From Tessaracoccus flavescens (lineage in GTDB: Bacteria; Actinomycetota; Actinomycetes; Propionibacteriales; Propionibacteriaceae): a stretch of 64,000 nt of DNA. Each line of letters begins with the position of its first letter. Position 1 is the first letter of the stretch. The translations under genes were made by a program, and so were the position numbers. This document shows, piece after piece, positions 49,591-58,888 of this stretch. Location of the stretch: the NCBI RefSeq assembly GCF_001998865.1, contig NZ_CP019607.1:434001-498000 (forward strand). Direction: 5' to 3'. A model generated the notes under the pieces. The model did no database searches and was not told the origin of the DNA. It was given only the letters and a program-made list of their open reading frames with translations.

Positions 49591-50295
49591 GTGGCCACCA
49601 ATCATGAAACCCTGACTGCACCGGCAGAGCTGCCGAGCGGAGCGATCCACAAGGTCCCCTCCGCCCGACTCAACAAGCCCGCGGGGCGCCCCGACACGGT
49701 ATCTGTCGGCGTCATCGTGTGGCTCGCGAGCGAGCTGATGTTCTTCGGTGCCGTGTTCGCCGCCTACTTCTGGACCCGCAGCATCACCAACGATGCCGCG
49801 GCGGCCGCAGGCGCGACGTCTTTGTGGGCGACCGAGAGTGCGCATCTCGACGTGGTGTTCGCCAGCATCAACACCGCGATCCTCGTGCTGTCCTCGGTGA
49901 CCTGCCAGATCGCGGCAAACGCAGCGGAGGCGCGCAGGGTCGAGGGTTCATGGCTGAACCCGGCCAAGTGGGGCATGCGGCAGGGCTTCATCGTCACCAT
50001 CGCGCTCGGTTCGATCTTCGTCGCCGGGCAGGTGTGGGAGTACTTCACCCTCTTCAACGAGGGCTTCACCATCCAGACCAACCAGTACTGGTCCCTGTTC
50101 TTCCTGGCCACGGGTTTCCACGGACTGCACGTCATCGGCGGCGTCGTCGCCATGTGGTACGTCCTGGCACGCTCCTACATGACCCGCACCCACACCCACG
50201 AGCAGACGGTCGGCGCCCACGTCGTGTCCTACTACTGGCACTTCGTCGACGTCATCTGGATCCTGCTGTTCGGCGTCCTCTACTTCCTCCGCTAG
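49591..50295 (+). CDS. ctaE: Cytochrome c oxidase subunit III CtaE
   Basis: 234-residue membrane subunit of the aa3-type terminal oxidase. Five membrane helices are present, with VGVIVWLASELMFFGAVFAAYF, the GFTIQTNQYWSLFFLATGFHGLHV region, and VVSYYWHFVDVIWILLFGVL at the end, which are the standard subunit III motifs. The GTG at 49591 was chosen because homologues start with the short N-terminus before the first helix; the longer frame is shadow. It heads the ctaE-qcrC-qcrA-qcrB operon. In actinobacteria these form a bc1-aa3 supercomplex. Confidence 0.95.
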   Translation: MATNHETLTAPAELPSGAIHKVPSARLNKPAGRPDTVSVGVIVWLASELMFFGAVFAAYFWTRSITNDAAAAAGATSLWATESAHLDVVFASINTAILVLSSVTCQIAANAAEARRVEGSWLNPAKWGMRQGFIVTIALGSIFVAGQVWEYFTLFNEGFTIQTNQYWSLFFLATGFHGLHVIGGVVAMWYVLARSYMTRTHTHEQTVGAHVVSYYWHFVDVIWILLFGVLYFLR

Positions 50296-50317
50296 ACACG
50301 TTCCTGGAGACTGACTC

Positions 50318-51118
50318 GTGAAATTCCTCACATCCTTCCGGCGGCACTCAATCGCTCGGCCCGCGCTGCTGATCCTGGCGCTCGTGGTCATCGGCCTCGG
50401 GTACGCGGGGGTCAATCCGCAGCGCTCGTCGGCGGAGACCGAGATGACCCAGCAGATCGAGGAGGGCAAGGCCCTGTTCGATCTGACCTGCTCCTCCTGC
50501 CACGGCCTCGGCGCCGAGGGCACCTCGCAGGGCCCGTCCCTGATCGGCGTCGGCGCCGCATCGGTCGACTTCCAGATGGGCACCGGGCGCATGCCCGCGG
50601 CCCGCCAGGAGGCCCAGCTGCCCGCCCGCAAGGTCAACTACACCCAGGAGCAGATCGACTCCGTCGGGGCCTACATCGCGTCACTCGCCCCCGGCCCGGC
50701 GGTCCCGAAGAAGGAGCAGTACTCCCCCGAGGGCCTGACCGAGGAGGAGATCGCCCGAGGCGGCGCGCTCTTCCGCGCCAACTGCTCTGCCTGCCACGGC
50801 ATCGTCGGCGGCGGCGGCGCCATGCCCAACGGCGAGTACGCGCCCTCCCTCGTCAACACCGACGAGGCGCACATCTGGGAGGCCGTCCGCACAGGTCCCC
50901 AGCAGATGCCGACCTTCTCCCAGAAGGTCATGCCCGACCAGAGTGTCCGCGAGATCATCGGATACCTCGACGAGGCCCACGAGCAGCCCAACTACGGCGG
51001 CCTGACCATGGGTGAGGCAGGCCCCGTCTCCGAGGGCTTCTGGATCTTCATCGTCGGAATCGGCGGCCTCGCCATCGTCGCCACTTGGATCGCCAAGAAG
51101 GGGGCACGCGCCCGATGA
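50318..51118 (+). CDS. qcrC: Diheme cytochrome c subunit QcrC of the bc1 complex
   Basis: 266-residue membrane-anchored diheme cytochrome c1. The N-terminal helix (PALLILALVVIGLGYAG) and C-terminal helix (FWIFIVGIGGLAIVATWIA) hold it in the membrane. The two heme motifs are CSSCH (58-62) and CSACH (156-160). Actinobacteria lack soluble cytochrome c, so QcrC passes electrons straight to the oxidase. GTG start; its end overlaps qcrA as ATGA. Confidence 0.96.
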   Translation: MKFLTSFRRHSIARPALLILALVVIGLGYAGVNPQRSSAETEMTQQIEEGKALFDLTCSSCHGLGAEGTSQGPSLIGVGAASVDFQMGTGRMPAARQEAQLPARKVNYTQEQIDSVGAYIASLAPGPAVPKKEQYSPEGLTEEEIARGGALFRANCSACHGIVGGGGAMPNGEYAPSLVNTDEAHIWEAVRTGPQQMPTFSQKVMPDQSVREIIGYLDEAHEQPNYGGLTMGEAGPVSEGFWIFIVGIGGLAIVATWIAKKGARAR

Positions 51119-52206
51119 GCCACGACAACCTCCCCGTCAAGGATCCCGAACTCGGCCACGTGGTGGCCAATCCGGGCGTCGAGGAGCACATCGAGCGCTA
51201 CACCGACGTCGACAAGGGTGCGGGCAACCGTGCCTACGCCGCCATCCTCATGATGCTCGCCGCGGTTCCGGTGCTCGCGATCGCCTTCGTGGTGATCTAC
51301 TTCGCCGTTCCACGTGACGCCTACATCGACTTCGGCTGGCTGAAGGCCAACGCCCAGAACGTCTTCCTCGGCCTCACCGGCGGCCTCGCCGTCGTGCTGA
51401 TCGGCGTCGCGGTGATCCAGTGGGCCCGCGTGCTCATGGGCGACCACGAGAGCGTCGAACTGCGCCACACGGCCGCCTCGAGCGCGGAGGACCGCGAGGT
51501 CGTCGTCGAGCAGTTCGCCGACGGTGTCGAGCAGTCCGGCGTCAAGCGCCGCAAGCTGCTGCTCGGGGCCGTCGGTGGCGCCGTCGGCATCTCGATCGTG
51601 CCCGCCGTGGTGCTGCTCGCCGACATGGGCCCCTGGCCCACGAAGGCCGTGCGCGCGCGCACCATCGAGCGCACCATCTGGGCCGACCAGCCCGAGGAGG
51701 ACGGCAAGCCCGTCGGCATCCGCCTCGTCAACGACGAGAACTGGCTCCCCCTGCGCGCCGAGGACCTGGAGATCGGCCAGCTGGTCAACGCCCAGCCCGA
51801 GAACCTGCTCGACCTGCACGGCAAGGACCTCATGATCGAGAAGGCGAAGGCCTCGATCATCGTGGTGCGGATGGATCCGGCCTCGATCAAGATCCCCGAG
51901 TCCCGCAAGGACTGGCAGGTCGCCGGCATCCTCGCCTACTCCAAGATCTGCACCCACGTCGGCTGCCCGATCTCGCTGTGGGAGCGGCAGACGCACCACC
52001 TGCTCTGCCCCTGCCATCAGTCGACCTTCGACCTGGGCGACTCCGGTGTCGTCGTCTTCGGCCCCGCCGCGCGGTCGCTTCCGCAGCTGCCCATCGAGGT
52101 CGACGACGAGGGTTACCTCATCGCCAAGGGCGACTTCACCGTCCCCGTCGGCCCCAGCTTCTTCGAGCGCGACTCGCGCCACGACTTCGTGAAAGGTGAC
52201 AACTGA
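51115..52206 (+). CDS. qcrA: Rieske iron-sulfur subunit QcrA
   Basis: 363-residue Rieske protein of the bc1 complex. Three hydrophobic helices (about residues 40-130 and one near 160-180) precede the Rieske domain; actinobacterial QcrA has extra N-terminal helices. The 2Fe-2S ligands are in CTHVGC and CPCHQS (Cys and His of each). The ATG at 51115 was chosen in place of a longer frame since it follows in an ATGA overlap with qcrC. The stop shares one base with the qcrB start. Confidence 0.95.
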   Translation: MSHDNLPVKDPELGHVVANPGVEEHIERYTDVDKGAGNRAYAAILMMLAAVPVLAIAFVVIYFAVPRDAYIDFGWLKANAQNVFLGLTGGLAVVLIGVAVIQWARVLMGDHESVELRHTAASSAEDREVVVEQFADGVEQSGVKRRKLLLGAVGGAVGISIVPAVVLLADMGPWPTKAVRARTIERTIWADQPEEDGKPVGIRLVNDENWLPLRAEDLEIGQLVNAQPENLLDLHGKDLMIEKAKASIIVVRMDPASIKIPESRKDWQVAGILAYSKICTHVGCPISLWERQTHHLLCPCHQSTFDLGDSGVVVFGPAARSLPQLPIEVDDEGYLIAKGDFTVPVGPSFFERDSRHDFVKGDN

Positions 52207-53942
52207 TGGCTAAGCCCACCAGCGTCGTCGAAACCTCGCCCGAGGTCGAGGCCCGCGAACCAGAGAAGAAGTCGTCGTTCCCCTCGAGCGGCCCGCTGAA
52301 CTGGGCCGACGAGCGCACCGGTCTTGCCAAGATCGGCCGGTTCGGGCTGCGCAAGATCTTCCCCGACCACTGGTCGTTCCTGCTCGGCGAGATCGCCCTG
52401 TACTCCTTCGTGGTGCTGCTACTGACCGGCGTGTTCCTCACCATCTGGTTCAAGCCGTCGATGGCCGAGATCGAGTACGACGGCTCCTACCAGCTGCTCA
52501 AGGGCATGCCCGTCTCCGAGGCCTTCGCCTCGACGCTGCACATCAGCTTCGACGTGCGCGGCGGGCTGCTCGTGCGCCAGATCCACCACTGGGCCGCGCT
52601 GCTGTTCGTCGCGGCGGCCTTCGTACACATGCTCCGCGTGTTCTTCACGGGCGCGTTCCGCAAGCCGCGTGAGGTCAACTGGCTGATCGGCGTCGGCCTG
52701 ATGTCGATGTCGCTGATCGCGGGCTTCGCAGGCTACTCGCTGCCCGACGACCTGCTCTCGGGCACCGGCCTGCGCTTCGTCGACGGCCTGATCCGCTCGA
52801 TCCCGCTGATCGGCACCTGGGCCGAGTTCTTCGTCTTCGGCGGCCAGTACCCGGGCGACCTGGTGATCCCCCGCCTGTACATGGTGCACATCCTGCTGAT
52901 CCCCGGCCTGCTGCTCGGCCTCGTCGCCGCGCACCTCGCGCTGGTGGTCTACTACAAGCACACCCAGTACCCAGGTCCCGGCCGCACAGAGAACAACGTC
53001 GTCGGCTACCCGCTCTTCCCCGTCTACATGGCGAAGGCCGGCGGCTTCTTCTTCATCGTGTTCGGCCTGCTCGTCCTGATGGGCGGCCTCTTCCAGATCA
53101 ACCCGGTGTGGACCTACGGCCCCTACGACCCGGCGAAGGTGACCGCGGGTTCGCAGCCCGACTGGTACATGGGCTGGGTCGAGGGCGCCATCCGCATCAT
53201 GCCGAACTGGGAGTCGCACTGGGGATCGACCACCTGGTCGTGGGCGGTCTTCCTGCCGGGCGTCGGCCTGATGGGGCTGCTGTTCGGCCTGCTGGCCGCC
53301 TGGCCGTTCATCGAGGCCTGGCTCACGGGTGACAAGCGCGAGCATCACCTGCTCGACCGTCCCCGCAACGCCCCGACGCGCACCGCCTTCGGTGTGGCGG
53401 GCATCACCTGCTACGCGATGTTCTGGCTCTCCGGAGGCAATGACATCCTCGCCACCAGGTTCCACCTCAGCCTGAACGCCATCACGATCTTCATGCGGGT
53501 CGCGATCTTCGTCGCCCCAGTGATCGCGTTCATCATCACCAAGCGCATCTGCCTCTCGCTGCAGCGCGCTGACCGCGAGCGTGCCCTGCACGGCTCCGAG
53601 GACGGCGTCATCGTGCGGTCGCCCGAGGGCGGTTACTCCGAGGGTCACCTGCCGCTGTCCGAGGACGAGCAGTTCCTGCTCACCCAGCACCTGCAGCACA
53701 CCCCGCTCGAGGCCTCTGCGGAGACCGACGGCGCGGGCGTCGCCAAGAAACAGAAGGTCAGCAAGTTCCGGGCCCGCGCCTCGCGCTGGTTCCTCGGCTC
53801 GGAGATCCCGAAGCCGACCTCCCACGAACTCGAGGAGGCGGCCCACCACGGCGACGAGCCGCGGCGCGAACTGCCCGAGGGCGAGGACGCGGAGCGTCAG
53901 CTCGACGGTCGCAGGGACGACGACAGGGCTCCCACCCACTGA
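52206..53942 (+). CDS. qcrB: Cytochrome b subunit QcrB of the bc1 complex
   Basis: 578-residue cytochrome b with eight membrane helices. Heme-ligand His pairs are visible as RQIHHWAALLFVAAAFVHMLRVFF and later LYMVHILLIPGLLLGLVAAHLALVVYYKH; the Qo site has the PDWYMGW-like segment (SQPDWYMGWVEG). The extended C-terminal tail (about 60 residues, charged) is typical of actinobacterial QcrB. QcrB is the target of Q203/telacebec in mycobacteria. Ends in a strong terminator at 53952. Confidence 0.96.
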   Translation: MAKPTSVVETSPEVEAREPEKKSSFPSSGPLNWADERTGLAKIGRFGLRKIFPDHWSFLLGEIALYSFVVLLLTGVFLTIWFKPSMAEIEYDGSYQLLKGMPVSEAFASTLHISFDVRGGLLVRQIHHWAALLFVAAAFVHMLRVFFTGAFRKPREVNWLIGVGLMSMSLIAGFAGYSLPDDLLSGTGLRFVDGLIRSIPLIGTWAEFFVFGGQYPGDLVIPRLYMVHILLIPGLLLGLVAAHLALVVYYKHTQYPGPGRTENNVVGYPLFPVYMAKAGGFFFIVFGLLVLMGGLFQINPVWTYGPYDPAKVTAGSQPDWYMGWVEGAIRIMPNWESHWGSTTWSWAVFLPGVGLMGLLFGLLAAWPFIEAWLTGDKREHHLLDRPRNAPTRTAFGVAGITCYAMFWLSGGNDILATRFHLSLNAITIFMRVAIFVAPVIAFIITKRICLSLQRADRERALHGSEDGVIVRSPEGGYSEGHLPLSEDEQFLLTQHLQHTPLEASAETDGAGVAKKQKVSKFRARASRWFLGSEIPKPTSHELEEAAHHGDEPRRELPEGEDAERQLDGRRDDDRAPTH

Positions 53943-53951
53943 CACCCGAAA

Positions 53952-53985
53952 CGAGAGGGGTCCGGCACAGGCCGGGCCCCTCTCG
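53952..53985 (+). terminator. Terminator after qcrB
   Basis: 15-bp stem with one G-T pair, left arm beginning CGAGAGGGG and right arm ending CCCCTCTCG, loop ACAG. It separates the respiratory operon from the DUF4132 operon. Confidence 0.85.
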
Positions 53986-54091
53986 CCGTTCCCGTCGCGG
54001 GTGGGTTCCCGTGCACGGTCCATGCAATAGGTTGTTGCGCACTGGCCAGCACGGATGCGGCCGCGCAACCGACGGAGAGGATGCACGCGAG

Positions 54092-57000
54092 ATGGTGTTC
54101 GAACGACTGACGAAGCTGTTCAATGCTGGGGGTGCCAGCCGGCCGCCGAAGGAACTCGAGGCCGCGCTGCTGGTACTCAGCCTGAAGAGCCCCGAGCTCA
54201 TGAAGTCGACGCTGAACTACGTCACCACCGGACTGCCAGCCGAGGCGCTGCTCGAATTCCAGTCGAGCGTCGACAACGAGGTGCGCGACCTGCTCGGCGA
54301 CCCGGGAGCGGGCCGCTGGCCCTACTACCGCAACGATCTCAACGCACGGGTGAAGAAGGCACTGGATGGCCGCGACGGACTCCCCGACTGCCATGACGCG
54401 ATGTTCATCCTCCTCGGTGACCACGATGCCCTGACCGCGGAACAGAGCGTCCGGCTCGGTCGTGTGCTGGCCGCCGCGCAGGAGGCCCCCAACCTGACCG
54501 CCGCCGACGCCGTCCCCGACTGGCTCAACGCCTTGTGGGGCACCTCGCAGCGCGACTCCCCGAAGGCGCCGCCGCGCAGGGCCACCGCCTGGGACGTCTC
54601 CAGGATCCGCGCCCTGATGGAGGCCGACGGAAGGGACGGGACCGAGATCGCCACCGCGACTGCTCAGCTGATCATCCGCTCAGCACCGGTGGTCAGCTGG
54701 GAGTCGCGCCGGCACCCGGCGATCGGGGGCACCCTCGAGTTCGCGCGCGAGCATCGCGACCTGATGATCCAGACCTTCAAGGACGCACCGGCAGACGACA
54801 AGCTGGCCTTCCTCGCAAAGGTCGAGGCCGATCCTTCGCTCGACGCAGCGCTCGAAGGCCTGCTCCCCCTCGCCATGCGCGACACGTCGAAGGGCGTGCG
54901 CACCGCCGCAGGGGGGGCCGTCGCGAAGCTGGATCCACAGGCGCGCGCCACCCTGCTGACCCGCGTGATCGAGTCCACGCCCGCAGGGCAGATCGAGTCT
55001 GCCCTCGACCTGCTGGTCCGCTTCGGCGACGCACCTGCCAGGGCCGCGCTCGAGTCGCTCCCGGCGAACGAGAAGAACGCGAAGAAGAGGCAGCTGATCG
55101 AGGCCGCGCTCGTGCGGCTCTCAGACGTCTCGGCCGGGCGGGAGACGGACCTGGACCTGCCGCCCTGGGAACCCGTGCCCGATGCCGAACTCGGAGCCGA
55201 TTTCGTCGAGGAGGCGCTGGCCCACATCGCCGGGGTGATCCAGAAGGCCGATGAGCAGCTCGCGGAGGTTCCCGAGGCTGAGCAGCGCGGCTGGCATGCA
55301 CGCAACCTGCGCGACAGGCTGGCGTTGGCCTCCCGACTCGACCGACGCTGGTTCGAGAAGTTGCGCGCGTACCTCAATGGCGCGCAGCATGCACCCACGG
55401 ACCTGGATGCGGTCCTCCAGTCGGCCCTGGTTCCCACAGACAGCCTCCCCCTCCCCCGCCTTGTCCGGCTGTACGGACTCAACTGGCGCCTCCGCCCTCA
55501 CGCAGTCGGCCTGGACCTGCGGGCCATGCTCGATGCGATCGAACGCGCCGACCCCGAAGACGCCACGACCCGTACCGACGTCATCGAGGTCACTGCGGAG
55601 GAGTTCATCGCGATGCTCGTGTTCACGTGGAGCAATGCGCACGACCCGGAGGATGTCTGGCCGTTCTTCGTCGAGCACCCGCAGGGGCTGGACGGGGCGC
55701 TTGGCCTCGACTCCGATGCGCCCTCGACGAGTCACTTCAACACCAGCTACGACCTCACGACGGCCATCGAGATCCTGAAGGCATTCCCCAGCCTGCCCCA
55801 ACGCTACGTGGCGAGGCTCACCGAGATCGCGCTCGGCACGGCCAAGTCGCACCGGCTCCTCGCGCAGGAGGCGCTGGCGAATCTGTCGAACGTGGGCGAG
55901 ATCGCCTCACGTGGGCTGACCGACTCGCGCGCCGAGGTGCGCGCCGCGGCGGCAGACTGGCTTGCCCGGCTCGGCTCGGAGGAGGCCGTGGCGCCCTTGC
56001 GGGCGGCGCTGGCCAAGGAGAAGCGCGAGACGGCGATGGCGGCGATGCTCGGCTCCCTCAGCCGCCTCGGCCAGGATCTGGCCGACGACCTGCGCAAGGA
56101 CAAGCTCGCCGCCGAGGCCGCGAAGGGCATCAAGGCAAAGCCCCCGGCCGCGCTGGCCTGGTTCCCCGTCGAGTCGCTCCCCCAGGTCCGATGGGCCGAC
56201 GGGTCCCCGGTCGAGCGCGACATCGTCGTGTGGTGGCTCCGCCTGGCGACCAAGCTGAAGGACCCACTCGGCTCGGGCCTGCTCCCCATCTACATCGGCC
56301 TGCTCGACGAGGATTCCCAGCAGGAGCTCGGCGAGTTCGTCCTGCACGCCTGGATCGCCCACGACACCGTCGGACCCTCCGACGAGGAGGCCCGCGCCTA
56401 CGCTGCAGGGCGGGTCGATCAGGAGTACGACCGCTACCAGCACTGGGCCAGGCGTGACCGACGCAACGAGTGGATCCAGGCCCAGGCCGCCAAGCCGAAG
56501 GAGCAGATCTTCGAGGAGCTGCGCCGAGACAAGGCCGCGGAGTACGTCGGGTCGGCAATCGAAACCAAGGGCATCCTCGCCCTGAGCGTCGGCGCCCGGG
56601 GGCATGTCGTGCACAGCGCGACGACCGGCTACATCCGCAACCACGCAGGCCGCCGCGCCCAGATCGAGGCCCTCGTCACCGCCGCCTCCGGCAACGACGA
56701 CCCGGCCGCCATCCAGCTGGTGCTCCAGGTGGCGCGGCGGTTCAGGCAGCGCTCGGTTCAGGAGAAGGCTGGCGAGCTGATCGAGGCGATCGCGGAGCGA
56801 CGCGGCTGGTCCGCCGAGGAACTGGCCGACCGCACCATCCCGACCGCCGGTTTCGACGACGACGGGCTGCTCCACCTCGACTACGGACCCCGCGAGTTCC
56901 TCGGCCGGATCGGTCGCAGTCCGAAGGGGGCGTGGCAGATCGACCTCTCCACCCCCGACGGGAAGCAGGTCAAGTCCCTTCCCGCGGCCGCGAAGGCCGA

Positions 57001-57796
57001 CGACGAGGAGCTCGTCAAGGAGACGAAGAAGCAGCTGACGGCCTCGAAGAAGGAACTGCGGCAGCTCGTCGACGTGCAGTCCGGCCGCCTCTTCGAGGCG
57101 ATGTGCCTCCAGCGGAGCTGGACCGCTGCCCAGTGGAAGGAACTCATCGCAGGCCACCCGGTGCTCTCCCAGCTGATCACGGGGCTCGTCTGGCAGGTGG
57201 GCGCCTCCGAGGCCCCGGCCGGCGCGGACGCCCTGTTCCGGCTCACGCCCGAGGGCGAGCTGATCGGCATCTACGACGACACCTTCGCTCTGCCCGATGA
57301 CGCGGAGGTCCGCCTCGCCCATGCCGCCACGGTGACCCCTGAGGCGGCCCAGGCCTGGCGCTCCCACCTCGAGGACTACGAAGCCACCCCACTGTTCGGC
57401 CAGTTCGACACGCCCGTCGGGCAGTACCCCGGCGAGGCGGTCAAGATCGACTCGCGGCTCGGCTGGCTGAGCGACTCGTTCGCCATCCGTGGCCGGGCCA
57501 CCAAGCGCGGCTACACGCGCAGCCAGGCCGAGGACGGCGGCTGGTTCTCCGAGTACCGGCGCGAGTACCCGAGTGCCGGGCTCGCCGCCGTGGTCAGCTT
57601 CACCGGTTCCTACCTGCCGGAGGAACAGATCCCGGCCGCCGTCACGATGCTCACCTTCGAGCCCCTTCGCTCCGGCAAGCACAGGCCGCTCGGCGAGGTG
57701 CCGCCCATCCTGCTCGCCGAGTCGGTCGCCGACTACGAGTACATCGGCGATGCCGGGATCTTCGACGGGGACTGGCAGTCGAAGGCGGCGTTCTGA
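54092..57796 (+). CDS. DUF4132 giant protein (YehI-like)
   Basis: 1234-residue soluble protein. The N-terminal two thirds are alpha-helical with HEAT-like repeats (for example VRTAAGGAVAKLDP and SRAEVRAAAADWLARLG near residues 280 and 620). The C-terminal region carries DUF4132 features: LHLDYGPREFLGRI, WTAAQWKELIAGHPVLSQL and LSDSFAIRGRATKRGYTRSQ, with EYIGDAGIFDGDW at the end. The ATG at 54092 is chosen over a longer frame as GAGAGGATG lies upstream. It heads a tightly coupled five-gene operon identical in order to E. coli yehI-yehL-yehM-yehP-yehQ. Function unknown; a scaffold is plausible. Confidence 0.85.
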   Translation: MVFERLTKLFNAGGASRPPKELEAALLVLSLKSPELMKSTLNYVTTGLPAEALLEFQSSVDNEVRDLLGDPGAGRWPYYRNDLNARVKKALDGRDGLPDCHDAMFILLGDHDALTAEQSVRLGRVLAAAQEAPNLTAADAVPDWLNALWGTSQRDSPKAPPRRATAWDVSRIRALMEADGRDGTEIATATAQLIIRSAPVVSWESRRHPAIGGTLEFAREHRDLMIQTFKDAPADDKLAFLAKVEADPSLDAALEGLLPLAMRDTSKGVRTAAGGAVAKLDPQARATLLTRVIESTPAGQIESALDLLVRFGDAPARAALESLPANEKNAKKRQLIEAALVRLSDVSAGRETDLDLPPWEPVPDAELGADFVEEALAHIAGVIQKADEQLAEVPEAEQRGWHARNLRDRLALASRLDRRWFEKLRAYLNGAQHAPTDLDAVLQSALVPTDSLPLPRLVRLYGLNWRLRPHAVGLDLRAMLDAIERADPEDATTRTDVIEVTAEEFIAMLVFTWSNAHDPEDVWPFFVEHPQGLDGALGLDSDAPSTSHFNTSYDLTTAIEILKAFPSLPQRYVARLTEIALGTAKSHRLLAQEALANLSNVGEIASRGLTDSRAEVRAAAADWLARLGSEEAVAPLRAALAKEKRETAMAAMLGSLSRLGQDLADDLRKDKLAAEAAKGIKAKPPAALAWFPVESLPQVRWADGSPVERDIVVWWLRLATKLKDPLGSGLLPIYIGLLDEDSQQELGEFVLHAWIAHDTVGPSDEEARAYAAGRVDQEYDRYQHWARRDRRNEWIQAQAAKPKEQIFEELRRDKAAEYVGSAIETKGILALSVGARGHVVHSATTGYIRNHAGRRAQIEALVTAASGNDDPAAIQLVLQVARRFRQRSVQEKAGELIEAIAERRGWSAEELADRTIPTAGFDDDGLLHLDYGPREFLGRIGRSPKGAWQIDLSTPDGKQVKSLPAAAKADDEELVKETKKQLTASKKELRQLVDVQSGRLFEAMCLQRSWTAAQWKELIAGHPVLSQLITGLVWQVGASEAPAGADALFRLTPEGELIGIYDDTFALPDDAEVRLAHAATVTPEAAQAWRSHLEDYEATPLFGQFDTPVGQYPGEAVKIDSRLGWLSDSFAIRGRATKRGYTRSQAEDGGWFSEYRREYPSAGLAAVVSFTGSYLPEEQIPAAVTMLTFEPLRSGKHRPLGEVPPILLAESVADYEYIGDAGIFDGDWQSKAAF

Positions 57797-58887
57797 TGGC
57801 GGGCCTCCGGGTGCCTGCCGAGTCCAGGTACGCCGACGAACTGGAACTCCTGCGCGGGCAGGACGAGCAGCTCGGCAGACCTCTGCCCCCGGGGTGGCGG
57901 CTGAGCCCGCGCGCGGTGCGGGCCTTCATCGTCGGCGACGAGAAGCTCGGAGTCAGCCGGAAGTTCTACGGGGACGACCCCCTCGTCGACCGCGCAGTGG
58001 TGACCCTGCTCGGCAGGCAGGCCCTAATGCTGGTCGGCGAACCCGGCACCGCGAAGTCGATGCTCTCGGAGCTGTTGGCCGCCGCCGTCAGCGGGAACTC
58101 GAACCTGACCGTGCAGGGCACCGCAGGCACCACCGAGGATCACCTGCGGTACTCGTGGAACTACGCGCTCCTGCTCGCCGAAGGGCCGACCGAGAGGTCG
58201 CTTGTGCGCTCGCCTGTCTACCAGGCCATGGAGGCCGGACAGATCGTCCGGGTGGAGGAGATCACCAGAACCGCCCCTGAGATCCAGGACACGCTGGTCA
58301 GCCTGCTCTCCGAGAAACAGCTCATGGTCCCCGAGCTGGGTCCCGACGCCCTCGTCGCCGCCCAGCCGGGATTCAACCTGATCGCGACGGCGAACCTGCG
58401 CGACCGCGGCGTCAACGAGATGTCCTCCGCGCTCAAGCGCCGCTTCAACTTCGAGACGGTCCGCCCCATCGCCGAGCGCGCCTTCGAGGTGGAACTGGTC
58501 GAGCGCCAGCTCCGCGCTGCGCTCGAGGGCTCCGGGCAGGAGGTCGAGGCCCCGCGCGAGGTGATCGACCTGCTCGTCACCGCCTTCCGTGAACTGCGCA
58601 GCGGGCGCACCGCCGACGGGGTCCCGCTCAAGCGGCCAGAGACGGTGATGTCGACGGCGGAGGCCGTCAATGTGGCTCACGCAGCCACCCTGGAGGCCGC
58701 CTACTTCGGCGACGGCCGGATGGGCGCGGCCGAGGTGGCACGGGCTCTCGCCGGTGTGGCGCTCAAGGACTCGACGGAGGACCGGGACAGGCTGCGCTAC
58801 TGGGTCGACAACGTGGTCCGCGAACGGGCGGGCGGCGATCCGCGGTGGCGGGAGTTCCTCGGCGCGGCCCGCTCCGCATGGAGCTGA
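57796..58887 (+). CDS. MoxR-type AAA+ ATPase, YehL subfamily
   Basis: 363-residue AAA+ ATPase different from the moxR at 7837. Walker A is GEPGTAKS (81-88), the Walker B region is VRVEEITRTAPEIQDTLVSLL (VEE in place of the usual DE), sensor 1 is NLIATANLRDRG, and the Arg finger region is ALKRRFNF. An N-terminal extension of about 50 residues is present. Its ATG shares one base with the DUF4132 stop (TGATG), so the two are coupled. MoxR ATPases usually remodel a VWA partner, and one (the VWA gene at 61246) lies two genes on. Confidence 0.9.
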   Translation: MAGLRVPAESRYADELELLRGQDEQLGRPLPPGWRLSPRAVRAFIVGDEKLGVSRKFYGDDPLVDRAVVTLLGRQALMLVGEPGTAKSMLSELLAAAVSGNSNLTVQGTAGTTEDHLRYSWNYALLLAEGPTERSLVRSPVYQAMEAGQIVRVEEITRTAPEIQDTLVSLLSEKQLMVPELGPDALVAAQPGFNLIATANLRDRGVNEMSSALKRRFNFETVRPIAERAFEVELVERQLRAALEGSGQEVEAPREVIDLLVTAFRELRSGRTADGVPLKRPETVMSTAEAVNVAHAATLEAAYFGDGRMGAAEVARALAGVALKDSTEDRDRLRYWVDNVVRERAGGDPRWREFLGAARSAWS

Positions 58888-58888
58888 C

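Noticed and set aside
55907..57682. 591-residue open frame antisense to DUF4132
   Set aside because: Same reason: composition shadow of a high-GC gene; no recognisable motif or ribosome site.
57489..58280. 263-residue open frame overlapping the DUF4132/MoxR junction
   Set aside because: Out of frame with both genes, Arg/Ser/Pro-rich shadow, no domain.
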